From: Bacteroidaceae bacterium
Lineage (GTDB): Bacteria; Bacteroidota; Bacteroidia; Bacteroidales; Bacteroidaceae
Assembly: GCA_017526905.1 (NCBI GenBank)
Contig: JAFXQT010000050.1
Location: forward strand, 1-64,000
Direction: 5' to 3'
DNA length: 64,000 nt
The position numbers and the translations under genes were made by a program. The notes beneath the pieces are model-generated. The model was not told where the DNA came from and did no database searches. It saw only the letters and a program-made list of their open reading frames with translations. Below are positions 43,551 to 52,843 of the stretch, piece by piece; position 1 is the first letter of the stretch, and each line of letters begins with the position of its first letter.

Positions 43551-46500
43551 ATGAATCCATTTATCCGATCATACAGCTATCTCTCACGCCGACGCTGGCT
43601 GGCCTGGACTCTCTGGCTGGTCGTCGTGGCTGTTTCTGTGCTGTCATCCTCACGGATTCGCCTGAAAGAAGATATTGGAGATTTCCTCTCTTCAGACTCC
43701 ATGAGTACCCGCTACATGGAGGTTTTCCAGCAAGTAGGTGGACAGAATAGGATCGTGGTAGTTACATCTGCCGATGATGTGCCTAGTGAAGACCGCACAG
43801 ACTCAATCAAGTCGGCGATGGCTGATTTCGGAACAATACTACAGGCCATTGACACAGCTGACACCGGTGTGGGCGGCGGTTTTCCCGCAAAACCCTCCCC
43901 CCATCTTGTGCAGCAGATCGTCATGGAGGTTGACGAGGATGCCATTGCCAATATGCTCTCCTTCGTGGCAGACAATGCACCACTCTTCATGACCGAGGCG
44001 GACATAGCCAGGGCGGACAGTCTGCTTAGCTCTCCCGGTTACATTCATGAGGCCCTCCAGCAGGATCAACAGCTCCTTTTACTGCCGACGAGCAGCCTTA
44101 CCGATATTACCGTACGCAAAGACCCGCTTCATATTTTTGCTCCGGTGATGGCGAGGTTGCAGGCATTACGTGACAACGATGGCTATGAGGTTGAAGAAGG
44201 TTACATTTTCACCAACGACCATCAAGCTGGCATCGGATTCATCGTAAGTCCATTTGGCTCTAGCGAAAGTGGCAAGAACCGAGAATTGAATGCACTCTTG
44301 GACGCAGCCGCAAAGCGGATTGTTCAGAAGCACCCTTCAGTTCATGTCACGGCCATCGGTGCTCCGCTCATAGCCGTTACTAATGCCGACCGCATCAAGA
44401 CTGACGGTCTCATTGCAGGATTGCTCAGCATCTTCTTGATAGCGCTTGTGCTTTGGTATGTGTTCCGACGTGTGAGCGACATCCTGTGGATGGTAGTTTC
44501 CATACTCACAGGCTATGCCATAGCCATAGGTGTAATGAGTATTTACCATCATGAACTTTCAGTCATAGTACTGGGTACTGCATGTGTTCTGATTGGTATT
44601 GCAGCCAACTATCCTCTTCACTATCTTGACCACCGACGCCATGAGCCCGATGAACGCAGGGTTCTTGCCGATATAGTGCCGCCGTTGCTCACAGGTAACA
44701 TTACCACTGTCAGTGCCTTCGCCTGTTTAGCATGGATGGATTCTGAGGCGATGCGTGATCTCGGCATCCTCGGTGCTTTGGTGCTTGTGGGCACTATCCT
44801 TTTCGTCCTCACCATCTTGCCTGTCCTTGTGTCGAAACCACGGACGAAAGCGTCCACTGGTTCTGGTCGTGAGCCAGTTTGTGTTCCCGTTGGATCTTCC
44901 GTCAACGCTTCGCAAGGGAGCGATAGGTGCGCTATGCCTCCTGTTGCGTTTTGGCGGCAACGCCTGTCAGGCATAAGTCATTCTCTTTGGTTCTTTTTGG
45001 TGATGTTAACCATCACTTGCGTCCTCGGTTATTTCAGCCTTCAAACCACTTTCGATACCAACTTGCAGCATATCAACTATATGACTGCAGAGCAACGCCA
45101 GCACCTTGCGCTTCTGAATGTCGGTTTGGAGACAACGACAGGGACTGAGCTGTTGGCCGTTGCTGAGGCGTCAACCGCCGAAGCAGCTCTCCAAAGAGGT
45201 GAGACAATGGCAGACAGTCTTCAAGCTGCAGGAATGAACGTACGCGGTATCACTGGTGTTATTCCTTCACAGCGACAGCAGGCAGAGGCCATTCAACGCT
45301 GGAATGCTTTCGTTGACAGGCACAAGCTTCTTTTCACTACGTATCTGCCGGACGAAGGCCGTTCCATGGGCTTCTCGGCGCGTGCTTTTGAGCCATTCAT
45401 GTCAACCTTGGCGAAGTCCTTCGAGCCACAGGACGTTAATTTCTTCCAACCTATTAGTGCTGTGGTGGGGGCGCCGTTCCTTCTTACTGACGATACGGCC
45501 GGTAAGTGTCGTGTTGTCAATTATGTCCGACCTTCTCATCCCTTGACTGAGGTTGAGAAACTGGCATGGCGACAACGATTCACAGACCTCGGCTTCATGT
45601 TTGATGGCAGCGATGTGCAATCGTCTTTAGCCACAACGCTCTCTGACGATTTCAACTATATCGGCCTCGTTTGTGGGTTCGTAGTATTCTTCTTTCTCTG
45701 GTTGTCAATGGCGAGCTTGGAACTGAGTTTGATGTCCTTCCTGCCTTTGGCCGTGGGCTGGCTATGGATTCTTGGGATCATGCAGCTGCTCGGCATCCAT
45801 TTCAACATTGTCAATATCATCCTTGCCACATTTATCTTTGGTCAAGGTGATGACTACACCATTTTCATCACTGAAGGCCTTGTCTATGAACACACCTATG
45901 GACGCCCCGTCCTGAAGAGTTATAAAAACAGCGTCGCTCTGTCTGCATTGCTCATGTTCATTGGCATCGGGTCGCTCATCCTTGCCCGGCATCCTGCTAT
46001 GCACTCGTTGGGGGAGGTCGTCATCATAGGGATGTTTACCGTGGTGCTGATGGCTTTCTACTTGCCTCCTCTCGTATTCCGTTGGATTACTACTGAGGGT
46101 GGCACCCCCCGTGAGGTACCTCTTACCTTGGAGCGTATTGTCTTCACGGTCTTTGCATCAGTGTTTTATCTCGTTGTGGCAAGTGCCTATCAGATTTTTG
46201 CCTTCCTTTGGAGTCACATCGGCACTTACACCGAGCGCAAGAAACTGTTTTTTCACCGTACGCTATGCCGTATATCGCGGTTCTGTATCGAACACGTCCC
46301 TGGCACCACGTGGAGCGTCAGCAATCCCTATGACGAGAAGCTTGAACGGCCGGCCATCATCGTGTGCAACCACCAGTCGCAGCTAGACCTGATGGCCGTG
46401 CTGAGCATAGCACCCAAAGTAGTCATTTTAACTAAGGAATGGGTGTGGAAGAACCCGCTCTACAGCCTCATTCTCCGTGCCGCAGAGTTCTATCCCGTCA

Positions 46501-47150
46501 GCGAAGGCGTTGACAACATCCACGACAGGGTGGCAGATTTGTTGAGCCGTGGCTATAGTGTCATCACCTTTCCTGAAGGCACGCGTTCCAAGGACCGTAA
46601 CATTCATCGGTTCCATCAGGGGGCATTCCACATGGCCAAGGTTCACCATGTAGACATACTGCCCATTGTCCTCACGGGTTTAGGCCATGTCCTTCCCAAG
46701 GACGAATTGGCTTTCCGTCGTGGGAAGATGCACATGGAAATTGGCAAACGCATCAGTCCTGACCAATTTGCTGAGAAGGATGCACGTGCCCTGACACATG
46801 AGTTCCATCGCTTCTTCGTCAGTCGCTACGCCGCATTGCGCCGTGAGCAGGAGAAAACCGAAGCCGTTCTGCCATACGTCCGCTACCAATATCTGTATAA
46901 AGAGGTGGGCGTGAAACGCGAGGCTCTACGGCGTCTCAGGGAGATTCAGATTCAAGCCGGCGAGATAGACAAATGGCACGAGGGCGATGAGTGCGTTATT
47001 CCCAATTGTGGTCAGGGAGAGTTTGCTTTCGTCTTTGCGCTGGTACATCCCGATGTTCAGGTGTTGGCAACAGACCCACATCCCGACAAGATAGCTGTTG
47101 CACGTAACGTCAATATTCATTTGCCAAATCTTCGTTTCCAAATAGCATGA
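43551..47150 (+). CDS. MMPL exporter - acyltransferase - methyltransferase-like fusion
   Basis: 1199-aa three-part protein. Residues 1-880 form an RND/MMPL-type exporter with about twelve membrane segments and two periplasmic loops (first helix WLAWTLWLVVVAVSVL). Residues about 915-1120 form a PlsC-type acyltransferase: NHQSQLD at 940-946, FPEGTRSKD near 1007. The last 85 residues contain a methyltransferase-like motif I (CVIPNCGQGEFAFVFAL then VLATDPHPDKIAVARN), but the protein ends there, so the methyltransferase fold is incomplete. The ATG at 43551 is used because the upstream open frame overlaps the GT2 gene. ApeM-like exporter role inferred. The stop codon overlaps the next start (ATGA). 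Confidence 0.88.
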   Translation: MNPFIRSYSYLSRRRWLAWTLWLVVVAVSVLSSSRIRLKEDIGDFLSSDSMSTRYMEVFQQVGGQNRIVVVTSADDVPSEDRTDSIKSAMADFGTILQAIDTADTGVGGGFPAKPSPHLVQQIVMEVDEDAIANMLSFVADNAPLFMTEADIARADSLLSSPGYIHEALQQDQQLLLLPTSSLTDITVRKDPLHIFAPVMARLQALRDNDGYEVEEGYIFTNDHQAGIGFIVSPFGSSESGKNRELNALLDAAAKRIVQKHPSVHVTAIGAPLIAVTNADRIKTDGLIAGLLSIFLIALVLWYVFRRVSDILWMVVSILTGYAIAIGVMSIYHHELSVIVLGTACVLIGIAANYPLHYLDHRRHEPDERRVLADIVPPLLTGNITTVSAFACLAWMDSEAMRDLGILGALVLVGTILFVLTILPVLVSKPRTKASTGSGREPVCVPVGSSVNASQGSDRCAMPPVAFWRQRLSGISHSLWFFLVMLTITCVLGYFSLQTTFDTNLQHINYMTAEQRQHLALLNVGLETTTGTELLAVAEASTAEAALQRGETMADSLQAAGMNVRGITGVIPSQRQQAEAIQRWNAFVDRHKLLFTTYLPDEGRSMGFSARAFEPFMSTLAKSFEPQDVNFFQPISAVVGAPFLLTDDTAGKCRVVNYVRPSHPLTEVEKLAWRQRFTDLGFMFDGSDVQSSLATTLSDDFNYIGLVCGFVVFFFLWLSMASLELSLMSFLPLAVGWLWILGIMQLLGIHFNIVNIILATFIFGQGDDYTIFITEGLVYEHTYGRPVLKSYKNSVALSALLMFIGIGSLILARHPAMHSLGEVVIIGMFTVVLMAFYLPPLVFRWITTEGGTPREVPLTLERIVFTVFASVFYLVVASAYQIFAFLWSHIGTYTERKKLFFHRTLCRISRFCIEHVPGTTWSVSNPYDEKLERPAIIVCNHQSQLDLMAVLSIAPKVVILTKEWVWKNPLYSLILRAAEFYPVSEGVDNIHDRVADLLSRGYSVITFPEGTRSKDRNIHRFHQGAFHMAKVHHVDILPIVLTGLGHVLPKDELAFRRGKMHMEIGKRISPDQFAEKDARALTHEFHRFFVSRYAALRREQEKTEAVLPYVRYQYLYKEVGVKREALRRLREIQIQAGEIDKWHEGDECVIPNCGQGEFAFVFALVHPDVQVLATDPHPDKIAVARNVNIHLPNLRFQIA

Positions 47151-48643
47151 AGAAGTGTATTATCATAGGTAGCGGTCTTGGAGGCCTTTCCACAGGCGTC
47201 GTTCTCGCCCGGGAAGGCTTTGATGTCACCATCCTCGAGCAGGAGGCTCAGATAGGCGGTTGTCTGCAGTGCTTTGAGCGCCGCGGCGTGAAATTCGAGA
47301 CAGGGATGCACTTCATAGGCAGTGCCCGGCCTGGGCAGACACTTTATCGTTTACTGCGTTTTTTGGAGATCGACGGAGATATTCGGCTCCAGGAGTTGGA
47401 CCGGGATGCTTACGATATCGTCCGTTTGGGCAATGATGAATTCCGCTTCCCCAACGGTAAAGAGGCATTCATCACTAAGATGACGGACTATTTCCCAAAA
47501 GAGGCGGAAGGCATTCGCCGGTATGTGGAATGTGTGGAGCGTGTCGCACAAGCCTCCAGCCTCCATACCCTCGATACTAATAATGCCGATAACGCCATCA
47601 GCACAGAGTACCAGTTGCGCAGCATCAACGAAGTTATTGACGGACTCATCGCCGATCATACATTGCGCGATGTGCTTGTCGGTAATCTGCCGCTCTATGC
47701 TGCCCGCAAAGATAAAACACCGTTCTCAACTCACGCCTTCATAGCCGATTTCTATAATCAGAGCAGCTTCCGCGTGGTGGGAGGCAGTGACAATATCGGA
47801 AAGGCGTTACAACGTAAACTGGAACATTATGGCGGGCAGGTGCTGACGCACTGTAAGGTTGTCAAGATTCTTTCCAACGATGCTAGCGTAGTTGGCGTAT
47901 CTACTGCCGACGGCAATAGCTACGAGGCAGATATCGTCATCAGCGCCATTCATCCAGTCCCTACGCTTGCCATGACTGACAGTACGCTCATCCGCTCAGC
48001 GTTCCGTAAGCGTATGGCCTCCTTGCCCAATACTATAGGCATTTTCTCCGTATACCTCGATTTCAAGGAGGATGCCATGCCCTACATGAACAGCAACTAT
48101 TATGCTTACCGTCAAGGCGTGTCGCCCTGGGCTTGTGAAGATTACACGTTCGGCGACTGGCCTCGTGGTTATCTATACATGCACTTCTGCCATGAGCCCA
48201 ACCCTTGTTATGCCCGTGCAGGTGTCATTCTCAGTTATATGCGTTTCGAAGAGATGTCCCCATGGCTCACCACTTCTGTCGGACATCGGGGTGAGTCGTA
48301 CGAGGCCTTCAAACGCGAACGGGCAGAGCGCCTTATCGACAGCGTCGAGCGGACGTTTCCCAATATACGGCAATGTATCAGGCATTACCATACATCCACA
48401 CCACTTACTTACCTCAATTATACGGGAACTCCGGAAGGCAGTGCCTATGGCATAGCGCGCGACATCAGTCTCGGTGTGTCATCGCATGTGCCTCAGCGCA
48501 CCAAGTTGCCAGGCCTTTTCTTGACAGGGCAGAACATCAACTCTCATGGTATTCTCGGCGTTCTGGTGGGTACCGTTGTCACCTGTTCCGACATCCTCGG
48601 CACAGAATATCTTTACCAAAACATCATCAAAGCTAATCAATGA
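47147..48643 (+). CDS. CrtI-like FAD-dependent oxidoreductase 1
   Basis: 498-aa flavoprotein of the phytoene desaturase/retinol saturase type. The FAD-binding motif IIIGSGLGGLSTGVVLAREG is at residues 5-24 and VTILEQEAQIGGCLQCFERR follows. The C-terminal LPGLFLTGQNINSHGILGVL completes the FAD site. Overlaps both neighbours by 4 nt, so it is tightly coupled with the exporter fusion and its paralogue. A redox step on the polyene (desaturation, saturation or cis/trans isomerisation) is inferred. Confidence 0.87.
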   Translation: MKKCIIIGSGLGGLSTGVVLAREGFDVTILEQEAQIGGCLQCFERRGVKFETGMHFIGSARPGQTLYRLLRFLEIDGDIRLQELDRDAYDIVRLGNDEFRFPNGKEAFITKMTDYFPKEAEGIRRYVECVERVAQASSLHTLDTNNADNAISTEYQLRSINEVIDGLIADHTLRDVLVGNLPLYAARKDKTPFSTHAFIADFYNQSSFRVVGGSDNIGKALQRKLEHYGGQVLTHCKVVKILSNDASVVGVSTADGNSYEADIVISAIHPVPTLAMTDSTLIRSAFRKRMASLPNTIGIFSVYLDFKEDAMPYMNSNYYAYRQGVSPWACEDYTFGDWPRGYLYMHFCHEPNPCYARAGVILSYMRFEEMSPWLTTSVGHRGESYEAFKRERAERLIDSVERTFPNIRQCIRHYHTSTPLTYLNYTGTPEGSAYGIARDISLGVSSHVPQRTKLPGLFLTGQNINSHGILGVLVGTVVTCSDILGTEYLYQNIIKANQ

Positions 48644-50151
48644 AAAGCGCATTAATCATAGGCGGCGGCTTCGGAGGCTTGGTTACAGGTGCCCTGTTGG
48701 CACGTGAAGGCTTCCGCGTACGTGTGCTCGAGAAAAATCCTAACATAGGCGGCGGACTACAAAGCTTCACTCGCCAAGGTATGTATTATGAGACAGGGAT
48801 GCACATCCTTGGAGGTTTTTCTGAGGGTGGATCCGTCCGGCGCATCTTTGAGTATCTGGGTATCATGGACCAGCTGCGTATAGAACGTTGCGACATGGAC
48901 TGCATGGACGAAGTCACCTATCTCTCCACAGGTGAGAATTACCGTCTGCCACAAGGTCGAGTGGCCTTCACGGAGGCACTCTGCCGCTATTTCCCCGCCG
49001 AGAGCGACAACATACGCAGGTATCTGCAAGCCTGCTATGACCTCACCGAGGAAGTGGATCTCTTCTATCTGCGTCCTACAGCCAACGTTTTTACTGTCCA
49101 CAGCGATCGGTTTATGCAACCGGCTGATGAGTTTATTGCTGATTTCATCACCGATTATCGGTTGCGTGACTTGTTGGCTTATATGAATCCTATGTATGGC
49201 GGTGTGCCAGGACATACCCCCGCATATATCCATGCGCTTATCAATGTGCTTTATATTAGCGGGCAATATCATTTCCGGGGTCGCAGCCAACATATGGCAG
49301 AGTTGCTGCTCAGCGTCATCTATGAGCATGGTGGAGAGGTGCTGACCAACCAGGCCGTAAGCTCCATCAATGTCGTTGACAAACAGGTGGAGAGCGTCCA
49401 GACCACTTCGGGCTCGGTGTTCCGTGCCGACTACTATATTTCTACTATTCATATCAAAACCCTCTTGCCACTTCTCGCTGAGGGTGCTTTGCCTCGTGGT
49501 TATGTCAGTCGTCTTACCGAAGCGCCTGTAACCTATTCGGCATTCATCCTCTATCTTGCGTTCAAGCCGGAGAGCTTCCCCTATATAAACCATACAGGCT
49601 ATATCCAGGATGATTACGGACAGATATGGAGCCACGATGAATATGATCCTGCTACCTGGCCACGAGGTATCATGTACCTCACCCCTCCTACCGAAAGCCA
49701 GGGGCCATGGGCTGTGCGCATGACCATCAATTGCATTATGAACTACGAACAAGTGCGACGCTGGGAAAATAGCACAGTTGGTCATAGGGGGGCAGATTAC
49801 GAAGCATGGAAGCGTGAACAGGCAGAACGCATAATCGACAAACTCGAACGTGTTTTTCCCAATATCCGCAAGTGCATCAAGAGCTACACCACAGCATCCC
49901 CATTAACCATTCGTGACTACTACGGCTCTCCAGAAGGAGCTCTTTACGGCTATAGCAAGGACGGATTGGATCCGGCACGCACCCTGATTTCACCTGTTAC
50001 TCGGATTCGTAACCTCCTGCTGTCCGGCCAATGTGTTAATCTGCATGGCATTTGCGGGGTCCCCCTCACGGCTATCAACACCATAGAGTGCATACTTGGG
50101 TTGAATACCGTTGTCAAAAGGATCAATGATTATTGTAACAGCAAACTTTAG
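48640..50151 (+). CDS. CrtI-like FAD-dependent oxidoreductase 2
   Basis: 503-aa paralogue of the preceding gene. FAD motif LIIGGGFGGLVTGALLAREG, then VRVLEKNPNIGGGLQSFTRQ. The two proteins share GMHxxG, PRGxxYxxF/T, GHRGxxYExxKxExAERxID and VFPNIRKCIKS/TFPNIRQCI blocks, so they arose by duplication. The C-terminus NLLLSGQCVNLHGICGVPLT carries the second FAD contact. They may act as a heterodimer or at successive steps. Confidence 0.87.
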   Translation: MKSALIIGGGFGGLVTGALLAREGFRVRVLEKNPNIGGGLQSFTRQGMYYETGMHILGGFSEGGSVRRIFEYLGIMDQLRIERCDMDCMDEVTYLSTGENYRLPQGRVAFTEALCRYFPAESDNIRRYLQACYDLTEEVDLFYLRPTANVFTVHSDRFMQPADEFIADFITDYRLRDLLAYMNPMYGGVPGHTPAYIHALINVLYISGQYHFRGRSQHMAELLLSVIYEHGGEVLTNQAVSSINVVDKQVESVQTTSGSVFRADYYISTIHIKTLLPLLAEGALPRGYVSRLTEAPVTYSAFILYLAFKPESFPYINHTGYIQDDYGQIWSHDEYDPATWPRGIMYLTPPTESQGPWAVRMTINCIMNYEQVRRWENSTVGHRGADYEAWKREQAERIIDKLERVFPNIRKCIKSYTTASPLTIRDYYGSPEGALYGYSKDGLDPARTLISPVTRIRNLLLSGQCVNLHGICGVPLTAINTIECILGLNTVVKRINDYCNSKL

Positions 50152-50184
50152 GAAACGTATTATAAACCTCTCATACACTTTATT

Positions 50185-51480
50185 ATGGACACTATTAAAA
50201 TGAAACTGATCTACCCGAAGTGGCAGAAACTGCGCGGGCAGACGACTTTCAATCTTCCGCCTCATGGCCCCGTGGCTTTTGCCGCCACATTGCCTGAGTA
50301 CGTTGACGTATCTTTTACCGACGAGAACGTCGAAGAAATCAACTTCGATGAGCCTTGCGATATTGTAGCACTCTCCATGATGCTTTCCACCCAGGTCAAG
50401 CGCGGCTGGGCCATTGCTGAGGAATATCACAAGCGGGGCAAACTTGTTATGGCTGGAGGTATCTCGTCAATGCTTCACGCCGAGGACATGGTCAAGCATG
50501 TCGATTGTCTTTTCCTCGGCGAGAGCGAAGGACGCATGGAACAAGTGATGCAAGATTTCATGCGTGGCGAGCTCAAGAAGGTATATAATTATATGGGTCA
50601 GATGCCGCCCATTGAGGATGTCGGTCCGTGCCGTCGCGACCTCTACAAGCGCGAGCTCTACAATCACAAAGGTGTGCCCATGGTCGACCTGTTCCATGCC
50701 AGCCGCGGGTGTCGCTTCAGCTGCTACCCCTGTGCCGTCAGCTATCTTGGTGGCCGCAAGTTCCGTCCACGTCCCATTGATAAGGTCGTCCAGGATATGG
50801 CCGGCATTGACAACAATCGCCTTTTCATCGTTGACAACTCACTTGCCCAGAACAAGGAATGGGAACGTGAGCTCTTCAAGGCCATCGCGCCACTCAAGAA
50901 GAAATGGATCAGCCATACCATCGAGGACGACCCAGAGATACTCGATCTTGCAGCAAAGGCGGGCGCATGGTATGTCTATCAGGCCGTTTTCGACACCAGC
51001 GATTATATAAAAGAACGTATAAAACGTTACCACGATTACGGTATCGGCGTTGAAGGCACCATCCTGCTGGGCCTTGACAACCAGACGGAAGACGACATCA
51101 AACGCCTCATCGATTTCCTCGGAGAGATAGACCTCGACCTCGCAGAGTTCACCGTCATGACACCCTTCCCACACACCAAAGGCTATGACGACCTCTTGAG
51201 GCAGGGGCGTATCTTCGACTTCGACTGGGATCATTACAATGCCGGGCAGGTCGTTTTCCAACCCAAACACATGTCTCCAGAACGCCTTCAGGAACTCTAT
51301 GACTATGCCTGGGCCAGTTTCTACAAGGACGAGTCACAGGAAGCCAAAATGTTCAACCTCTTCTGCCAAGTCGTCCTGCGCGAAATGAACGAAGGCACTT
51401 ATCGCCCTCGCGACCGTCGTCTCATGAACCGGAGCTTTGGAAAGGCAGTGGATCGTTCTAAGCGCAATGTCAATGTTTAA
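50185..51480 (+). CDS. B12-binding-type radical SAM protein
   Basis: 431-aa radical SAM enzyme. Residues about 15-140 form a cobalamin-binding-like Rossmann domain (DIVALSMMLSTQVKRGWAIA, VMAGGISSMLHAEDMVKHVD, CLFLGESEGRMEQV), without an obvious base-on DxHxxG motif. The 4Fe-4S site is C176-C180-C183 in GCRFSCYPC. The arrangement matches BchE/HpnP/methyltransferase-like class B enzymes. A C-methylation or ring rearrangement of the polyene head group is a reasonable guess. 33 bp after the second FAD oxidoreductase. Confidence 0.85.
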   Translation: MDTIKMKLIYPKWQKLRGQTTFNLPPHGPVAFAATLPEYVDVSFTDENVEEINFDEPCDIVALSMMLSTQVKRGWAIAEEYHKRGKLVMAGGISSMLHAEDMVKHVDCLFLGESEGRMEQVMQDFMRGELKKVYNYMGQMPPIEDVGPCRRDLYKRELYNHKGVPMVDLFHASRGCRFSCYPCAVSYLGGRKFRPRPIDKVVQDMAGIDNNRLFIVDNSLAQNKEWERELFKAIAPLKKKWISHTIEDDPEILDLAAKAGAWYVYQAVFDTSDYIKERIKRYHDYGIGVEGTILLGLDNQTEDDIKRLIDFLGEIDLDLAEFTVMTPFPHTKGYDDLLRQGRIFDFDWDHYNAGQVVFQPKHMSPERLQELYDYAWASFYKDESQEAKMFNLFCQVVLREMNEGTYRPRDRRLMNRSFGKAVDRSKRNVNV

Positions 51481-51518
51481 AATCCCGTTTCATTTCTCAT
51501 CTTAACTTTTCTTCTTTC

Positions 51519-51884
51519 ATGAAAGTCCCCAAAGAATACTACGACGAGATATTCGAGTTCCGCGGACAGTGGGATATGCCCTCTGCCTGCGGCTTGAAGA
51601 TACGCACCATAGGAGGTCAGACTTACGTCATCGTCACTGAGATGTACCAGGAGAACCCTGGAACCAGCGTTACCTATGCTGGCCGAAGTCTCGCAGAACA
51701 GATATGCGAAGCCAAAGGGCTCAACCTTTCTGACATCATTTACCTTGAATGTACTCCTAACACCAATTCAAAACTCTCTTTCTACGACGAAGAGTACTTC
51801 CGTGTTGACTTCAGTGGTGAACGACCCGCTTACACACAGCTGCCTACAGAAGAAGTACATCGCGTCCTTAGTCTCCAAGAATGA
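51519..51884 (+). CDS. hypothetical protein
   Basis: 121-aa cytoplasmic protein without signal peptide or membrane segment. Sequence features: FRGQWDMPSACGLKIRTIGG, YVIVTEMYQENPGTSVTYAG, LAEQICEAKGLNLSDIIYLE. I do not recognise a family. The stop overlaps the start of the esterase gene (ATGA), so it belongs to the operon. It could be a small partner of the radical SAM enzyme, by position only. Confidence 0.72.
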   Translation: MKVPKEYYDEIFEFRGQWDMPSACGLKIRTIGGQTYVIVTEMYQENPGTSVTYAGRSLAEQICEAKGLNLSDIIYLECTPNTNSKLSFYDEEYFRVDFSGERPAYTQLPTEEVHRVLSLQE

Positions 51885-52819
51885 ATTTGACACGTCGTGC
51901 CCTCCTCAGCTTATGCTTGACTGCCCTTGCCTTCGTGGCTCAAGGGCAAAGTCCTGTTATACGCTTGTGGGAGAACACTCCTGTGCGTGCCAATGATGTC
52001 ACCCTCGTACCCTATCTGCCTGTTCAGCTGCCTGATTCCTGTTTCCAGTTTTCACCCCCTCCCCCTGCAGTCATTGTCTGTCCTGGCGGCAGTTATAGCT
52101 GGCATGATTACGCAACAGAGGGAATCCGTGTTGCACAGTGGCTGCAGCGCGAGGGCATAGCCGCCTTCGTTTTGAAGTACCGTGTCCAAGGCATAGGTGC
52201 CTATGTGTTCCATACACGTCTTATCTCGCGCGGTCGTCAGTTTCCTGATGCACTTTGCGACATTCAGCGCGCCATTCAGTATATCCGCGAACACGCCGCT
52301 GCTTTTGGCATCAATCCCTCTTGCGTTGGCGTCATGGGCTTCTCCGCCGGCGGTCATCTCAGCATGAGTGCTGCCTCCTATTCCTCAACAGACTTCCTTG
52401 CTCCCCTCGGGATCAGCCACAGCGTCAGCTTGCGCCCGGATTTTGTAGCACCCATTTATCCCGTTGTGACCATGCATGAGCCTTATGCGCATAAACGCAG
52501 CCGTAAGGCGCTTCTCGGAGAGTATCGAAATCATAGCCAGGCAATGCGCGACTCCCTTTCGCTGGAACTTCACATACCGGCCGACTGTCCTCCCGTCTTC
52601 CTGCTCAACTGCAAGGACGATCCCATCGTCAAGTGGGAGAACAGTGTACTCCTTGACAGTGCTCTCACGGCAAACAATGTGCCGCATAAATATATTATTT
52701 ATGAGCATGGAGGTCATGGCTTTGGTGCCGCAGCCGAAAAGTTCTCTGAAGAGACAAAACATTGGCAAGAGGCATTCACAGATTGGCTGGAGACACAATA
52801 TACGACCTTCGGCAAATAG
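51881..52819 (+). CDS. exported alpha/beta-hydrolase (acetyl-esterase type)
   Basis: 312-aa exported serine esterase. Signal peptide about residues 1-22 (ending FVAQG). Oxyanion region VIVCPGGSYSWHDYATEG, nucleophile Ser155 in GFSAGGHLS, acid in NCKDDPIVKWENS, His in YEHGGHGFG. It belongs to the BD-FAE/xylan esterase-like group. In the cluster it may trim or transfer an acyl group in the periplasm. Overlaps the preceding gene. Confidence 0.88.
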   Translation: MNLTRRALLSLCLTALAFVAQGQSPVIRLWENTPVRANDVTLVPYLPVQLPDSCFQFSPPPPAVIVCPGGSYSWHDYATEGIRVAQWLQREGIAAFVLKYRVQGIGAYVFHTRLISRGRQFPDALCDIQRAIQYIREHAAAFGINPSCVGVMGFSAGGHLSMSAASYSSTDFLAPLGISHSVSLRPDFVAPIYPVVTMHEPYAHKRSRKALLGEYRNHSQAMRDSLSLELHIPADCPPVFLLNCKDDPIVKWENSVLLDSALTANNVPHKYIIYEHGGHGFGAAAEKFSEETKHWQEAFTDWLETQYTTFGK

Positions 52820-52843
52820 TTCACTTTTTTTAATCTTCATAAT

